Positions 24,007 to 35,548 of a stretch of 64,000 nt of DNA are shown piece by piece. The notes beneath the pieces are model-generated. The model was given only the letters and a program-made list of their open reading frames with translations. It was not told the origin of the DNA and did no database searches. Source of the stretch: Hericium rajendrae (taxonomy: Eukaryota; Basidiomycota; Agaricomycetes; Russulales; Hericiaceae). The position numbers and the translations under genes were made by a program. Location: contig CM065879.1 of the NCBI GenBank assembly GCA_033439255.1, positions 1,468,501 through 1,532,500 of the forward strand, given 5' to 3'. Within the stretch, counting starts at the first letter, position 1, and each line of letters starts with the position of its first letter.

Positions 24007-24406
24007 GTTGTTTGCATAGTTGTCAACCGGACAATGGGTGAGGACACTTACCTGGGCAGCAGGTGGACCATTATCTTATACATCTTCATGCCCGAGATAA
24101 TTACTTGTCGCCGCACATCGTGTCGCGGCGTCGTGCTCGGTGCGGCGCGTGCATTGTCGACAATTACCAGCAGGTCTGTCAAGTTCACGAACAAGACGGC
24201 GGCCCAACCTGAGTGATTGAATGGATCCTTCCAAAATCGGGTTGTGCCGGTTTGTGCCGATGCTGTTAACCCTGATCTGGGGTGACGTGGGATGAACGCC
24301 GCACGAAGCAAATTGTGTGCAGATCATTCCCAGATATGGTTAAGATCTCGGCAACTCTTGGAAATCATATATAAACTTTGTGTGCTTCCCAGCCAAAATT
24401 CATTGA
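24007..24406. other. Possible 5' exon remnants, otherwise empty
   Basis: 24048-24230 on the minus strand may hold an upstream exon of the hypothetical gene at 23129-24006. Nothing else seen. Confidence 0.35.
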
Positions 24407-24407
24407 G

Positions 24408-24437
<30 letters not shown>
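24407..24437. repeat. (AGC)n microsatellite
   Basis: About ten perfect AGC/CAG units (GAGCAGCAGCAG...), reading poly-Gln in one plus frame. No gene can be built around it, so it is treated as a simple repeat. It sits 12 bp before a long hairpin. Confidence 0.9.
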
Positions 24438-24439
<2 letters not shown>

Positions 24440-24449
24440 ACATGGGGAT

Positions 24450-24553
24450 CCCAGGTCCAAACAGGTTGTCCTTCCTCTGTGGAACTCACCCAAGCAATCT
24501 TTATTGCTTGGGGATTTTCACAGGGGAAAGTACAACCTGGACTTGGACCTGGG
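24450..24553. repeat. 104-bp near-perfect inverted repeat (hairpin)
   Basis: The left arm starts CCCAGGTCCAAACAGGTTGT and ends CACCCAAGCAA; the right arm starts TTGCTTGGGGATTTTCACAG and ends ACTTGGACCTGGG. The arms are about 49 nt, pair with a few mismatches and 1-2 nt bulges, and leave a loop of about 6 nt (TCTTTA). Transcribed, it would fold into a single long stem. It could be a small-RNA precursor, a MITE or a fixed cruciform. Confidence 0.85.
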
Positions 24554-25933
24554 TCTACTGTTTCTTTGCTGCAGTAGCCCAGACCTTCCTTCCCAAAGTT
24601 CTGATCTTCGCGAACTAGACGGCATTCTAAGATTTCGGTGCTAAGCGGTCTCGACATTTACGAGGCATGCCGCCACTAGTCGCATCGGAATCATGTTGTA
24701 TGCCCCACTAAGTAGCATGCGATCGGACTCGGTTTTATGGTATCTACGACATTTAGATTTAGTGCTTCTGCTTATTTAATAGTATGCCCGAAACGAAGGC
24801 TGCAGGTCAAGAGGTCAACTTTTCCTAGTCGACGTGAAACTGAAGTTTGTGCTAAGACTGAGAACAATACCATTGAAGAGAAAGTTGGGGGATCGCAGGG
24901 GAGTCCACTGTCGCCGTTCTACTCACGGATATTTACCGTTACTGTCTTCACATCGCCACAAAGCCCGAAAATTGTCACTCCGTCCTGATTAACCTGACTC
25001 ACTGCATCGGGAACATATCTCTACTCGAGCTTCGTCCTCTCACCGGTTCGCCTGCCGCGTGCCGCGGTATCCGGTATCATATCCATCGTCGCAACGTGCG
25101 CCGCCTGCAGCGCTCTGCGCAATCGAGCTACAGATGTCGGCATACCCTGCAGAAAATAAGTAGTAACTTCGGCTCGATGTCACGCACGACGTGCAGGCGT
25201 ACCGAAGCTCGAGCCGCAGACACGAGCGCTGTATCCTGGCCTCGGCCGATGGCTGCCGGGACGTTCATGCAGCCCTCGTCTTCGACTAGTAGGTGTCTGG
25301 CTGAGCGGGATACTAGCTCAATATCATTCCGGGATGGATGCGGAAATCTAGACAGTCGAGCCTGACACGGTCACAGGGCATTGAGCTAAGGGGGACGCGT
25401 CGGGCCGTTGAGGACACGAAGCATCTGGTTGGGACCGTCGATCTGTCCAGGATACTGAAGGGTCTATTCCGTAGACATCATCATCCTGCGCGAGTATGAG
25501 GTCAATCTCGAGGCCTAAAGATGCACTTACCTGAAGGATTTCCACAAACACTTATGTACTTTCTTACCTACTCAGTGTGCCGAGTCGCCTTGCCGAAATG
25601 ACTTCGCTTGTTGTGTATCGAGCAGTGTTGCGATCCTCGAAAATAATCAATGATCATGACGGGTGTATAACACTAGATGTCTGCGTTTCGAGCACTAGAG
25701 CACTGGTAGCCGTGCAGTCGAAGTCAAGAATTCGACTTCTGATGGTGGGTGGAAAGATGTGACGTGACTGGGAGTCACAATAGCGGCCGGCAGTGAGGCG
25801 CTCAGGCAGCAGACTGCTCGACGTCCTGAACGTCGCCGACGCTGGCTGCATTGCCAGAATACCACGACCTCAACAACGAATCATGAACTCGCACTAGCAT
25901 TGCCCTCCACACTCTTCTTACCAATCTCAAAAC
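24554..25933. other. Long intergenic stretch, no gene seen
   Basis: About 1.4 kb without coherent coding signal on either strand. The last part is presumably the promoter of the EST1/SMG7-like gene starting at 25934. Confidence 0.5.
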
Positions 25934-28900
25934 ATGTCGGACGAAGCGTCTGCCATCGCCAAGTACGTCTCGAAATATGATCATCCATCTCGAGACGCTT
26001 ATTGACGCTTACCACTCTTCAGAGAGGCCAAAGGTCTTCAACAAGGTCTGAAGGAGTTTCTGACGGCAAAGTCTCGAGATCCATGGGACAAGGAAGTTGA
26101 GTTCCAGCGCAAAAAGTATGTGATTACCCATGCTCCATTTCAATGTACATCTAATCTCTATCTTAGCCTGCAGAAACAGTATCTTCTCCTTCTGCTCGCC
26201 CATCCTTATTCCAAAGAGTCCAAAGACACGGAAACACATCTATGGATGCAGACATCATATGCTCTTATCTCAGTGTACAAGCAGCGCATCGCTACCGTCG
26301 AGCGTGCCCTGCGCGAATCCGGCGCGCAGAAGCAGCAGGGCCGCGGGCCTCGGCACGGACCCGTCGAGCAGCGCAAACTCCTGCAGAGCTTCAAGCAATT
26401 CCTCGCGAACGAGGAGAAGTTCTGGACGCAGCTCGTCGTGCGCTACCAGCGCCAATTCGCGCTCACCGAAGCCCGTCCCGCCCTCCTCGCGCTCGGCATC
26501 CTCTCCCCCACCGACACGGCGGCAGCCGAGCCCGATGTAGCAGACGATGCGAGCGGCGCACGCCAAAGTCACTTTCGCTTCCCGCCTGAAGGCGATGAGC
26601 CGGAGCCTCCGCCGACGCAGGCCCAGCGCGCCAGCCGGCTCACGACGCTCAGCAAGGCGCTCATCTGCCTCGGTGACCTCGCACGCTACCGCGAGCAGTA
26701 CAGCGAGGGCGGAGGCCGTGCGCGCGAGGACGGCGGGCGGCGTGGCGGTCGGAATAGGCGCCAGAATGCTGCAGAGCGCAAGGAGAGGGACAAGGACTAT
26801 TACAAAGCGAAGGCCTGCTATGAACGCGCTCGCGATCTCGTGCCGGACGAGGGAAACGCGTCGCATCAGCTCGCGATCCTTGCGTCATACCAGCGGGATA
26901 CGTTCGAGAGCCTGGTGAACTACTACCGGGCGCTGTGCGCGCGGGTCTCGTATGATCCCGCGGCGGAGAACATGGGGACGGTGCTGACGAAGGTTTTGGA
27001 GTCGTGGAAAGGCAAGGTGAGGGCTAGGGTTGTCCCTGAGGAACCTGTCGACGAGGCAACCAGTGGGAGAGCCAGATATAGGGCTTTCAGAGAAAGGGTT
27101 GTCCTGATCCATGCCCTCTGGAGGCTGACGCCCGCAGAGTATGTATCCAATTCTCTGCATTATCCCTGAGTGCCGCAGTTTTAACGCTCTCTAGAATGGA
27201 CAAACTTTCGCCAAACCACGCGGAGCAAGTACTACAAGACTTTTCAAGCCTGGTGTCAGAGCGCTCATTGCCTATTGACACGATCACGAAAGTTTTCGTC
27301 CTTGCTGAGGGAGCCTTGTGGAAGCATCGGATGGTCCGCGCCCCTTCGACCACTACTTCCAGGCGCTCTGGCGCCGTCGTCTCACCCGCATCGCTTGCTA
27401 CCATGGAGTCCCGTATCGCGTCGCATATCGTTGCTTTGCACCATGCCCTCATCAAGTGTGCTGACGCCGAACTCGACGAATCCGCCAAAATCGCCGAAGA
27501 TGATCTCGCGATGCGTATCACCGCCACCCTGCGGCGCATGCTTCCCGCCCTACGCGTCGCGGGAAAATGGCTTCTTACGAATGCGGACTACGTTTTCAAC
27601 AACTCGAGCTCGAGAAGCACAGAGAGCGAGAAGCCAACTGTGCAGATCAACGGTGTTCAGGCCCTGTTCGAAGCTTACAAGGCGTTTGCTCTTCGACTTT
27701 CTTCGATATTCCCGCCTGACGATCTTCCAAAGCTGACGCGTCCGCTGGAAGAGGACATGGATCTGCAGGGGTTTCTTCCGCTGCGTGGCCTGCGTAACGA
27801 TGGAGCGCTCGACAATGGAATTGGATCTCAGGTCCCTGGGAGCGACAGCTCGCGCTCGCTTGAGCAAGTGCACCCAAACGAGGAGCAACTGATGCGGATA
27901 TGGGATCTTTGGCGCAATGCATCGACTTTGGCGGAGCTCAGAGGCTCGCCGATCAAGGCAGTGACGCCGCCCTCGAGGCAGGCGGATCAGCGCAGCGGAA
28001 ATGGTAATGCTCAGATGCAGCGCAGCGGAGAGGTGGTGACTGGTGTATCAGGGTCGCCAGACTGGTCTGCCCAACAACGCTGGTCGAAAAGGCGCATGCC
28101 AAAGGAAGTCGAGGAGGACGCGAGGACGGAGGTGACGAGAATGGATGACGACCCTGTGGGCGATGCTTTCCGCCAAGCGTTGAATATCTCAGACGAGGAA
28201 GAGGATGACGAGATCGTATGGGATCCAAGGTAATGATAGAATGATACCATTGAAAAGTCGGTTCACTGACACGTCTGGCAGAGCACAAATATCTCCGTCT
28301 GGACAGCCCGCGGCGCCTGCTCAGCACCTTGCGCATATTCGGACGGCCCCCGGTATAAGCCCAACGAGCCCTCTCAGCCCCGTCAAGGCAAGCCCCGCGT
28401 ACAGTCCCATCTCTCCGATACATCCGACGTCATCGACAATCTCCCCAGTCTCGCGTCCAACATCTGGTCCCGCACCTCTCATCTCGCCAAAAACCACAGC
28501 GCAAGACCTTCTGAACAACGTGATGGCTCCTAAGCAAGCGCTCCCTGGATCTCACCTTGGCCCTCGTGTACCAACACATCGAGGACATCTTGCACAGCCA
28601 TCTTTGAACTCGCCGCTGTCCCCACAACACGTGGGTTCACCCTTGCCTCCGCAGCTTCTATTCGGAGGTCCGCAGGCTGGATCTGGCGCAGCGCATTCTA
28701 TCTGGGCTGCAGGCCCTGGCGAGGGATCGCTCCTCCAACATCACCGTCAGTCATCAGGCTCGATTCCGTTATCATCTCCGCCTGCAGGCGTGCATGCTTC
28801 AAGCCAGTCCATGAGTCAGGCCTCGTGGCCATCCTCATTCGACCGATCCAGTCAGGCGGCACATCCGCAGCACTTCGGCGTCCCGACCATGGACACGTTT

Positions 28901-29257
28901 GCGCTTGCACCTGGGCAGAACGCGCATCGTCGTGTGCCTAGTGCCGCACTTCCCATGTCAAACAATTATCTCGCCGCCGGCCATAACGAGCCGGCCTCCT
29001 ACTTGCCTTACGCCCAGTCACCTGCTGGCTTCAATCCACAGGTTCCCTTTTCCAGGAATGGAATGGACGTAAACGCTGGTCCAGGTCTGAGCAGCGATAT
29101 GTTCTCTGATCCCGCACTTGCGACTGTTGCAGGCCAGCCGCCGCAGCTGCCGTATTCGCATCCAAATAACCACCATGCTTTCAACACATTCGACATGTCC
29201 GGTTATCCCGGCGACCGCCAGCAAAATGTCGGTGGCCTCTGGGGGAGAGTAGGCTAG
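25934..29257 (+). CDS. EST1/SMG7-family nonsense-mediated decay protein
   Basis: Member of the EST1/EBS1/SMG5-7 family, which binds phosphorylated Upf1 or telomerase RNP through a 14-3-3-like TPR domain. Start MSDEASAIAK at 25934 with exon 1 ending 25962; exon 2 reads GLQQGLKEFLTAKSRDPW. The 14-3-3-like region has KQYLLLLLAHPYSKESKDTE and LISVYKQRIATVERAL, followed by LICLGDLARYREQY, YYKAKACYERARDLVPDEG and ASYQRDTFESLVNYYRALC, the classic EST1 helical hairpins. A low-complexity basic insert (GGGRAREDGGRRGGRNRRQ) splits two helices. The C-terminal ~340 residues are disordered and Pro/Ser-rich (TSPLSPVKASPAYSPISPI). There is no PIN nuclease domain, so it is SMG7/EBS1-like rather than SMG6-like. 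Four introns, including one near 28232-28281. Confidence 0.85.
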
Positions 29258-29833
29258 TTGTGGCGACCGGAATCGTCGTGTTCACTTCTGCCATAGGCCA
29301 CTGTCGCCCCATATCGGGTGTGGCCTGCTCGTCTCGAGTCCAGCTCATTGCTTCGCCTTGCAGCTCATAGGATGTGTTTCGGCATGGGGACTCTGCACAT
29401 CGGCGTGCGTATCCTTTATCTATGATAAACCACGTACGGTTCGTCGATCCGGGTCGAAACATGGGCGCCCAGGCATTGCGGCCTCCCGTCTTCTTGTCTC
29501 TTACAATTATGTGTCTTTACCTTCCCGTCAGATTAGCAGCGTTTGTCTGTCGCTGTGGTCATTTCTTGTCGCGATGACGAGCCTTTCGGCGTCATATTGT
29601 CCGTTCTTGTTCGTTTGCGTTGATAGTCTAGTCTGAACTATTTTGAAGAGCGCACCACGTTGTCCGAGCACTGTCTTTTTGGGGCAGGTTGCGGCTGCAG
29701 GCCATGATGCAGAACAATGAGGTAAATTGATCAGATACAGTACTCCCCTCCTCCACCCACCGTCAAGCTGCAACAACAAATGTGAGTACATACGACTACA
29801 AGCTCGTACTGCTAACCGTCTCTGAATCTGCAG
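29258..29833. other. Intergenic with a possible leader intron
   Basis: A GT..AG interval at 29780-29833 (donor GTGAGTAC, acceptor CTGCAG) ends exactly at the next ATG, consistent with an intron in the 5' UTR of the following gene. No other feature. Confidence 0.4.
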
Positions 29834-31120
29834 ATGCCGAATTCCAAGAACCAACCGCCGTTCAAGACTGGCATGTCCGGCGAAACGATGTTCCCCAAGA
29901 CCGCAGACATGCCCGACCGCGACGGGGCCCCGCGCTGCGAGGTGCACTACGAGGACGAGGGCCCGCTCGTCCGCGTGCTCATCCTCGACACGGAGGGCCA
30001 GGCACACGAGTGCCTCCTCCCGCGCGTGTACGCGTCCCCGCTCGCGCTGCTCAACAAGCAGCTCGCGTTCCTCGAGGCGCTGCGCCTCCCGAGCGGCCTC
30101 GCGGCGCCCGGCGCGCGCAGGCTGACGCACCAGGACACGCTGCTGTACACGTACCTCTGGCGCCTGCGGATCAAGTTCCTCGTCGCGGTGCACGACGCGA
30201 ACTATGAGGCCCGCTTTGACGAGGGCTGGCGGTGGGACCTGATGCGCGGGTATCTGTGCCGGGAGTACGCGGGGTTCGAGCACGATGCCGCCGGGCGGAG
30301 GGCGTACTGGGAGGACGAGCTCAGCCACGACCGGAAGCCGTACAAAGACTCGGCCGTCGACAGTATGGGTGCGCGTCCTCTCCCCGATTGACATGACGGA
30401 AATGGCGAAAGGCTGACCGACGGGTGTGTAGATTGGGCAGCGTTCTTGGAGAAGGACCGTGCGACGCGCGGCTGGCGCGCCTTCCTCTGGCGGCACGTCG
30501 GCCAGGGGTACGACTGCACGAAGCAGGCGGACGCGCAGCGCTGGCTCGCGTGGTGCAGCGGCGCGCTGAGCACCGCGCCCGACGCCGCGCGGGGGTACGA
30601 GCACTTCAACCTCCCGGTGAAAGGGGAGCCCGCGCCCGCGCCTGCCCCTGCCCCGAGGAGCAGGAGCGACAGCCTGAGGCCGCGGATCCGCGAGATCGTG
30701 GGCCGCTTCCGCGTGGCGGCGCGCGGCAGACAGCCTGCGGAGATGGGCGAGAGCGAGGCGCCTGCGTCGTCGAGGGCGTTGACGGTGCGGCCGCATACGC
30801 CTCTGGGCGGTGCTGCGAACTCCGTCGTTACCGGCCCCTCGAAAGAGGCGGGGAAGGGGAGACAGGCGGGGACCCCAGATGGCGACGAGGACTTACTTGT
30901 CGTCGTGCATTGTGCTGGCGCTTCGAATCAGGGCCAGTCGTCCGCCTCGGCGTCGCGAAAGAGGAAGCGCATAGAGGAGGCAGGGTCGGTGTCTAGGCCG
31001 AGGAAGTGGCAGAGAATGACTTACCATGTGTTGGTGCCGGCCGACATAGACTGTAAACTAAAGAGGATGGACGCAGTTTTCGAGCTGAGGAAGAAGGGGT
31101 ACCAGAACCGTTCTACGTGA
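29834..31120 (+). CDS. Hypothetical GC-rich protein with C-terminal basic signal
   Basis: Two exons joined by an intron near 30370-30431 (phase 1, giving DSMDWAAF). The N-terminal ~180 residues look globular: EVHYEDEGPLVRVLILDTEG, then LLNKQLAFLEALRLP and TYLWRLRIKFLVAVHDANYE. After the intron come KDRATRGWRAFLWRHVGQGY and WLAWCSGAL, then an Ala/Pro-rich linker (GEPAPAPAPAPRSRS) and a tail with a nuclear-signal-like SRKRKRIEE. The protein is about 400 residues. Third positions are very GC-rich, which produces a long antisense frame at 29528-30796 that I reject. I do not recognise the family. Confidence 0.65.
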
Positions 31121-31425
31121 TGGGTGTCTCGGGACGCAGATGGGTGTACGATAGTGGTTTCGCAGACTGTAACTGTATCACTACTCTGAATCCAATGCAG
31201 CGATAGAATTTGATCTTGATTTTTCAAAAGAAAGCAGCCCCGCCGCGTGCATTAAATAAATGCTATAAGTATATACCGCGAAAGACATACGGAGCTCCAG
31301 CACTCTGTGCAAGTTCTCAACTGGTTTCTTCATAAATAAAATAGCAGACGCGTAACGTAGTGTGGTATGGTGCCAGTAGATAGTTCCGTTCATTGGCACG
31401 CAGGTAGGTAAGAAGTAGCCTACGC
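31121..31425. other. Intergenic between convergent genes
   Basis: 3' flanks of the hypothetical gene (+) and LCB2 (-). Nothing recognised. Confidence 0.5.
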
Positions 31426-33727
31426 CTACTGCATGTTCACAAGCTCGACCGCGTTCTCCATGATGCGCTTGAGCGGCCACCGCTCGCCGGGGTGGTGCTT
31501 CAAATCCAGCACGTCGCCGATCTCGTCGCACGCGCGCAGAACGATATCGATGTCCTCCTTTGTGTGCGCGGCGCTGAGGCAAAAGCGTACGCGCGACGTC
31601 ACGAGCGGCGTCGCGGGGTACGCGACGACGACGACGACGATCGGCGTCGCGCGCGTGCGCATCATGCGCGCGAAGACGGCCATCTTGCCCGGGTTGAACA
31701 GCAGCAGCGGCACGATCGGCGAGTCGCTGTGCCCGTACGTGATGAAGCCGAGCTTCTCGAGCCCGCGCGAGAGGTAGCGCGAGTTGAAGGCGAGGCGCCG
31801 CAAACGCGTGAGGCCCTGCGAACCATCGCGCAGATTCAGCGGCAGGTCCATCCAGGCGGGGAGCTGCGAGGGATTGGCAGGCCCGGGGTACTTGTACTGC
31901 TCGGCCATGTCCTGGCGAAGGGTAATGGTGGAGTCGGAAGAGCGCGTGGAGTGTTTCAGTGCCGGAGCGGAGGGTAACGCGGCGGGGCCGACGCCCATGA
32001 TGCTGGCCATGCTGGCAAGGATCTGGATCAAGACGGGCGGCGAGATCGACTCGGCATAAGGACCACCGTGTCCGCGCAGGCGGAGGCGGTCAGTGAGCGC
32101 CTTGTCACCGGAGACGTAACCGCCAGCAGCGCCGAATGACTTGGTGAAAGTGCCCATCAGGATGTCGATTGAGCGCGGGTTGACGTTGAAGTAATCAGCC
32201 ACACCACGTCCATGGGGGCCAAGAGCTCCGATGGAATGAGCCTCATCGACGAACAGGTAGAACTGCGCAAGCAGTCAGAAACCAGTGCTACAGTACAGAT
32301 CGGAAAACGGACCTTGTACTTCTTCTTTAGCTGAAGCAGACCGGGCAAATTGACCATAGTACCCTCCATGCTGTACAGACCCTCAACAATGATCATGATC
32401 TTCTTCCATGGCCGGTGGGTCTTGGGCTGTCCCTGACTGATGACTTCGCGCAAAAGTCCCTCAAGCGCGTCCATGTCGTTATGCTTGAACATACGGACAT
32501 TTGCACCGCTGAGACGCACGCCAAAACGGATCGACGCGTGGTTAAGCTCGTCAGAGATGACAAGACAGCCCTTGTTGACAAGTGCGGGAATAATGGTGGA
32601 GTTCGTCGCGAAACCCATGGAGCTGATGAGCGCATCCTCCTGGCCGACGAAGCTGGCGACCAATGCTTCCGCGGTGTGATGCAGCTCAGACGTGCCGCCC
32701 TCAAGCCGCGTACCACAGCTGGAAATGCCGTACCGCCGCAGACCTTCCTCAACGGCGTCGGCGACGCCTCCGCGTGCCTGGGCGAAACCGAGGTAGTTAT
32801 AGGAGGAGATGTTGAGAGCGCGAGTTTTGCCACCAGTCAGAATCTGCGTGAGATTGTGATCCGGGGAATAACGGTCGAGCAGTGCGATGGTGCGGCCGGG
32901 GACGCCAGTGACAGGATAGGAGAAGCAATCGTCAATGCGGGCCTTCAGCCTGCGGGTATAGAAGGAATCGAAATCCGAGTTTAAAGGGGCGTGTCCCTAT
33001 TTGAACATAGGCGTCAATAAACATCCCACTCAGAGATAAGACGTAAAAGGTGAACGAGCGACTTCCACCGACGGGGGGGGAAGACATAAAGGGGTTCTCT
33101 ATGATAAACCCGCTTGGAAAACGGCTGCGACACCATCTGATGGCGACCAACTGGCAGCCACAGACGCGTTGGCACCTCCAAGCGCTCGAACAGAGAAAAA
33201 CGAGTACTCACGTCGTACGGCAGCAAGTGCCTATAGAACTGAGACCTGAAACGCTTGCCCAGGAAGTCCCGCATGTGCCCGAGACAGATAAGGAAGATGT
33301 AGCTGAGGTAGGTGGTGATGAGGATGTAATAGGGCGGCTCCTTCTCCTCCCATGGCTTGATCTCTGCGCCCTGGGGGTGCATTGACGTGTACCGATAGTT
33401 ATCATCCGCGCAATGCCCAAACTCGGAATGGAGCGTGTCGAAGACCTGCTCAGACGTGGGCGGGTTGCGCGGGAAACTGAGACCGTCCGCGTAGTCCTCC
33501 GACTCGTCCAGCACGGTGTCCTCTGAGGACGAGGTGATGGAGGACGAGAGCGACAGGGCCGGGGTGGAGGTCGGGGTGGTGCCATGGGCTCTGGCGCGTG
33601 CATCCGCCTGCGAGACTGCGGACAGGTACGAGGCGGCAGAGGCCATGGCTGTTATGGATTGCGTGGAGCGTTTTTTGAACATAGACGGGACAGGGGAGGT
33701 GGGGTTGATAGCTATGTTCGACGGCAT
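31426..33727 (-). CDS. LCB2: Serine palmitoyltransferase subunit 2 (LCB2)
   Basis: Catalytic PLP subunit of serine palmitoyltransferase, condensing serine with palmitoyl-CoA to 3-ketosphinganine, the first step of sphingolipid synthesis, in the ER membrane with LCB1. Three exons: 33212-33727, 32313-32996 and 31426-32262, giving about 678 residues. The N-terminus has a Ser-rich leader, then an ER membrane helix (PPYYILITTYLSYIFLICLG). Core motifs are SDFDSFYTRRLKAR, PVTGVPGRTIALLDRYS, NISSYNYLGFAQ, FVDEAHSIGALGPHGRGV and the PLP-lysine motif GTFTKSFGAAGGYVSG. The C-terminus includes VTSRVRFCLSAAHTKEDID. I start at the ATG at 33727 (MPSNIAINPTSP); an open extension upstream has poor composition. 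A GAC repeat encodes a run of Val before AYPATPL, as seen in orthologues. It appears intact. Confidence 0.95.
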
Positions 33728-34597
33728 CGTCTGGGGTGAAGATGTCGGCCCTGGGTGCTTCGTCGTCGTGGGGGACGGCGACGACGAATGAACGGAGGAG
33801 GGAGGGCAGTTTCGGATCCCTCTCAATTTGACCCGCATATCCGTGCGAACCACCTGCCCCATTCGGTGTCTGCCGTGCATACCCTGGAGTCGCCCAGATC
33901 TTGGTTTGCTTCCATCCGTTGCCAAGGTCGTTGTCCCCGTTCTCACATTTCGTTATATTCTGACAGATCATGGCCTGCTAAGCACTCGTCGGCGCCCTCA
34001 GAGTAATCAGAGATTGTTCTCGCAGCGACTTTGTAAGGCGCAACGCAGCGGCCGCGGTCCAGTCCGCGTTTTGAGACATGATATCCTTCTCCCGAGTCTA
34101 TCCTCGCCAAAAAGGTGCCTATCTGCTTCCGTGAGTCCATTCTGCCAATACTTATTGCTTTTGATATTGCCGTTCCACATAACTCGGAGCTACAGCTCGA
34201 CGTCGACGTCAACACCATCCGAATTCGGGAGATTGCGGTGGTACCAAGCTCACACTCCTATCCGTACCCGTACTGCCCGACTGACGTAGTGGCGGCCGTC
34301 CGCTCCGCGGTCTAGACACCACGTCCCACTCCTCTGTACAGTGTATCATTGTCTCTCATCTCTCTGTTTCTGCCGGGCGTCGGCCTGCATTCTGCACATT
34401 CGCCACCAGACCCGCGCAATGCTATTCGACTTTACACCTTTCAGCGCAGGCCCAGACAAACTGTCAGTCAAACCCATCTCGAGTCCCTCCGAAGTCCAGG
34501 TTCGTATGTCCCGATACCACACCGGCGCTCCGCCTTGAGCAGCCCGACCTGCCGTCGGTCCGCCATGTCTGGTGCTCGCGCTCGTGCTGCCCGCTAG
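33728..34597. other. Divergent promoter region; first exon of next gene unresolved
   Basis: Holds the promoters of LCB2 (-) and of the coiled-coil gene (+). A short frame from 34419 (MLFDFTPFSAGPDKL) could be its first exon, but the phase does not match the acceptor at 34597. A 66-codon frame at 34115-34315 is of unknown status. Confidence 0.4.
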
Positions 34598-35155
34598 ACA
34601 CGAAGAACGCTCACGCAGAAACCCAGGAGCTGCGCCACGAAGTCCAGCTGCTGCGGACCGACATGCAGCGCATGGACCGCGACCGGCAGCAGGACCGCCT
34701 CCACCAGCAGGATGCGCTCGACGGCGGGCTGCAGCAGCTCCAACTCGAGCTGCACCTCGACCTCCACGAGGAGCTCGCGCACGAACGTGCGCGCCTCCGC
34801 AGGGAGATCTGCCGGGAACTGCGCCATGAAGTATGCCAGGAGGTCCGGGACGAGCTCTGTGCGGGCCTGCGCCCGAAACATAACCAGGAGTCCGCCCAGC
34901 TGTCAGTGCAGGCGTCACGCGTCGAGGGCCGGCGGGACGCGTTGCAGGAAAAGCGCGCGCGAGAGGAGCTGTGGCCGGAGCGGCGGGGCGGGCTCGTGGG
35001 GCACTTGTGCTACATTGTGCTGCAATGGTTTGCAACGCGCTGTCTAATCGTTTGTGTTGACGATACTCACGTCATGACTGTTTAGCTTTGTGATTGTGTA
35101 CGTTGTGATATTGGCCATATGGTGCTACCTTGCTTCTTGGATATCGGTACAGTAG
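34598..35155 (+). CDS. Tail-anchored coiled-coil protein (5' end uncertain)
   Basis: After an acceptor at 34597 the frame reads DTKNAHAETQELRHEVQLLR and continues as a long, highly charged helix (RLHQQDALDGGLQQLQLELH, EICRELRHEVCQEVRDEL), typical of a coiled coil. The first in-frame ATG is at 34663. An intron at 35028-35085 joins the helix to a final exon coding a strong membrane segment, FVIVYVVILAIWCYLASWI, four residues before the stop. Unspliced, the frame ends at 35085 without that segment. I therefore infer a C-terminally tail-anchored protein of the ER or another organelle. The first exon and function are unknown, and retention of the last intron would give a soluble form. Confidence 0.55.
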
Positions 35156-35548
35156 CCAGAGGCATTGCGGCTACTTTCTTCCCTTTCCATGGGCCGTCTC
35201 TGGGTTTTCATCTGGGTATACGGGGCGATGGTCTCTTTCGCACGGACAACGTCTTATACGCATTTGTAGCATTATTCAGGAACCTGATTCTTCTGCTTGT
35301 CCCTCTACCTTGGTCAACTGCCGACATTAAACAGGTCACACCCCGAAATGAAAGTCAAAAACACAGAACAAGCAGTTCTAGATTACAGATTTTATAGTTA
35401 TATATGTCTGTGAGTCCCCCCGGCGGACGCCAAGATCCCGAGGACAGCCCAAACCAAGGAGCAGCGAACGGGTATGTATAGGTGTAGCACGTAAATCGTC
35501 CGTCCTTGAGTCTATTCTCAACCTTGTATCAGTATCCATCCACGACGT
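35156..35548. other. Intergenic between convergent genes
   Basis: 3' flanks only; nothing recognised. Confidence 0.5.

Noticed and set aside
24378-24644. Poly-Gln protein encoded by the CAG tract
   Set aside because: The frame runs straight into the hairpin, lacks any conserved segment and has no supporting exon structure.
29528-30796. 422-codon minus-strand frame opposite the GC-rich hypothetical gene
   Set aside because: Arg/Ala/Pro/Val-rich low-complexity antisense product of strong GC3; the plus strand has a proper intron and ordered protein-like sequence.
31433-32984. Plus-strand frames over LCB2
   Set aside because: Antisense shadows of a gene with complete LCB2 motifs.
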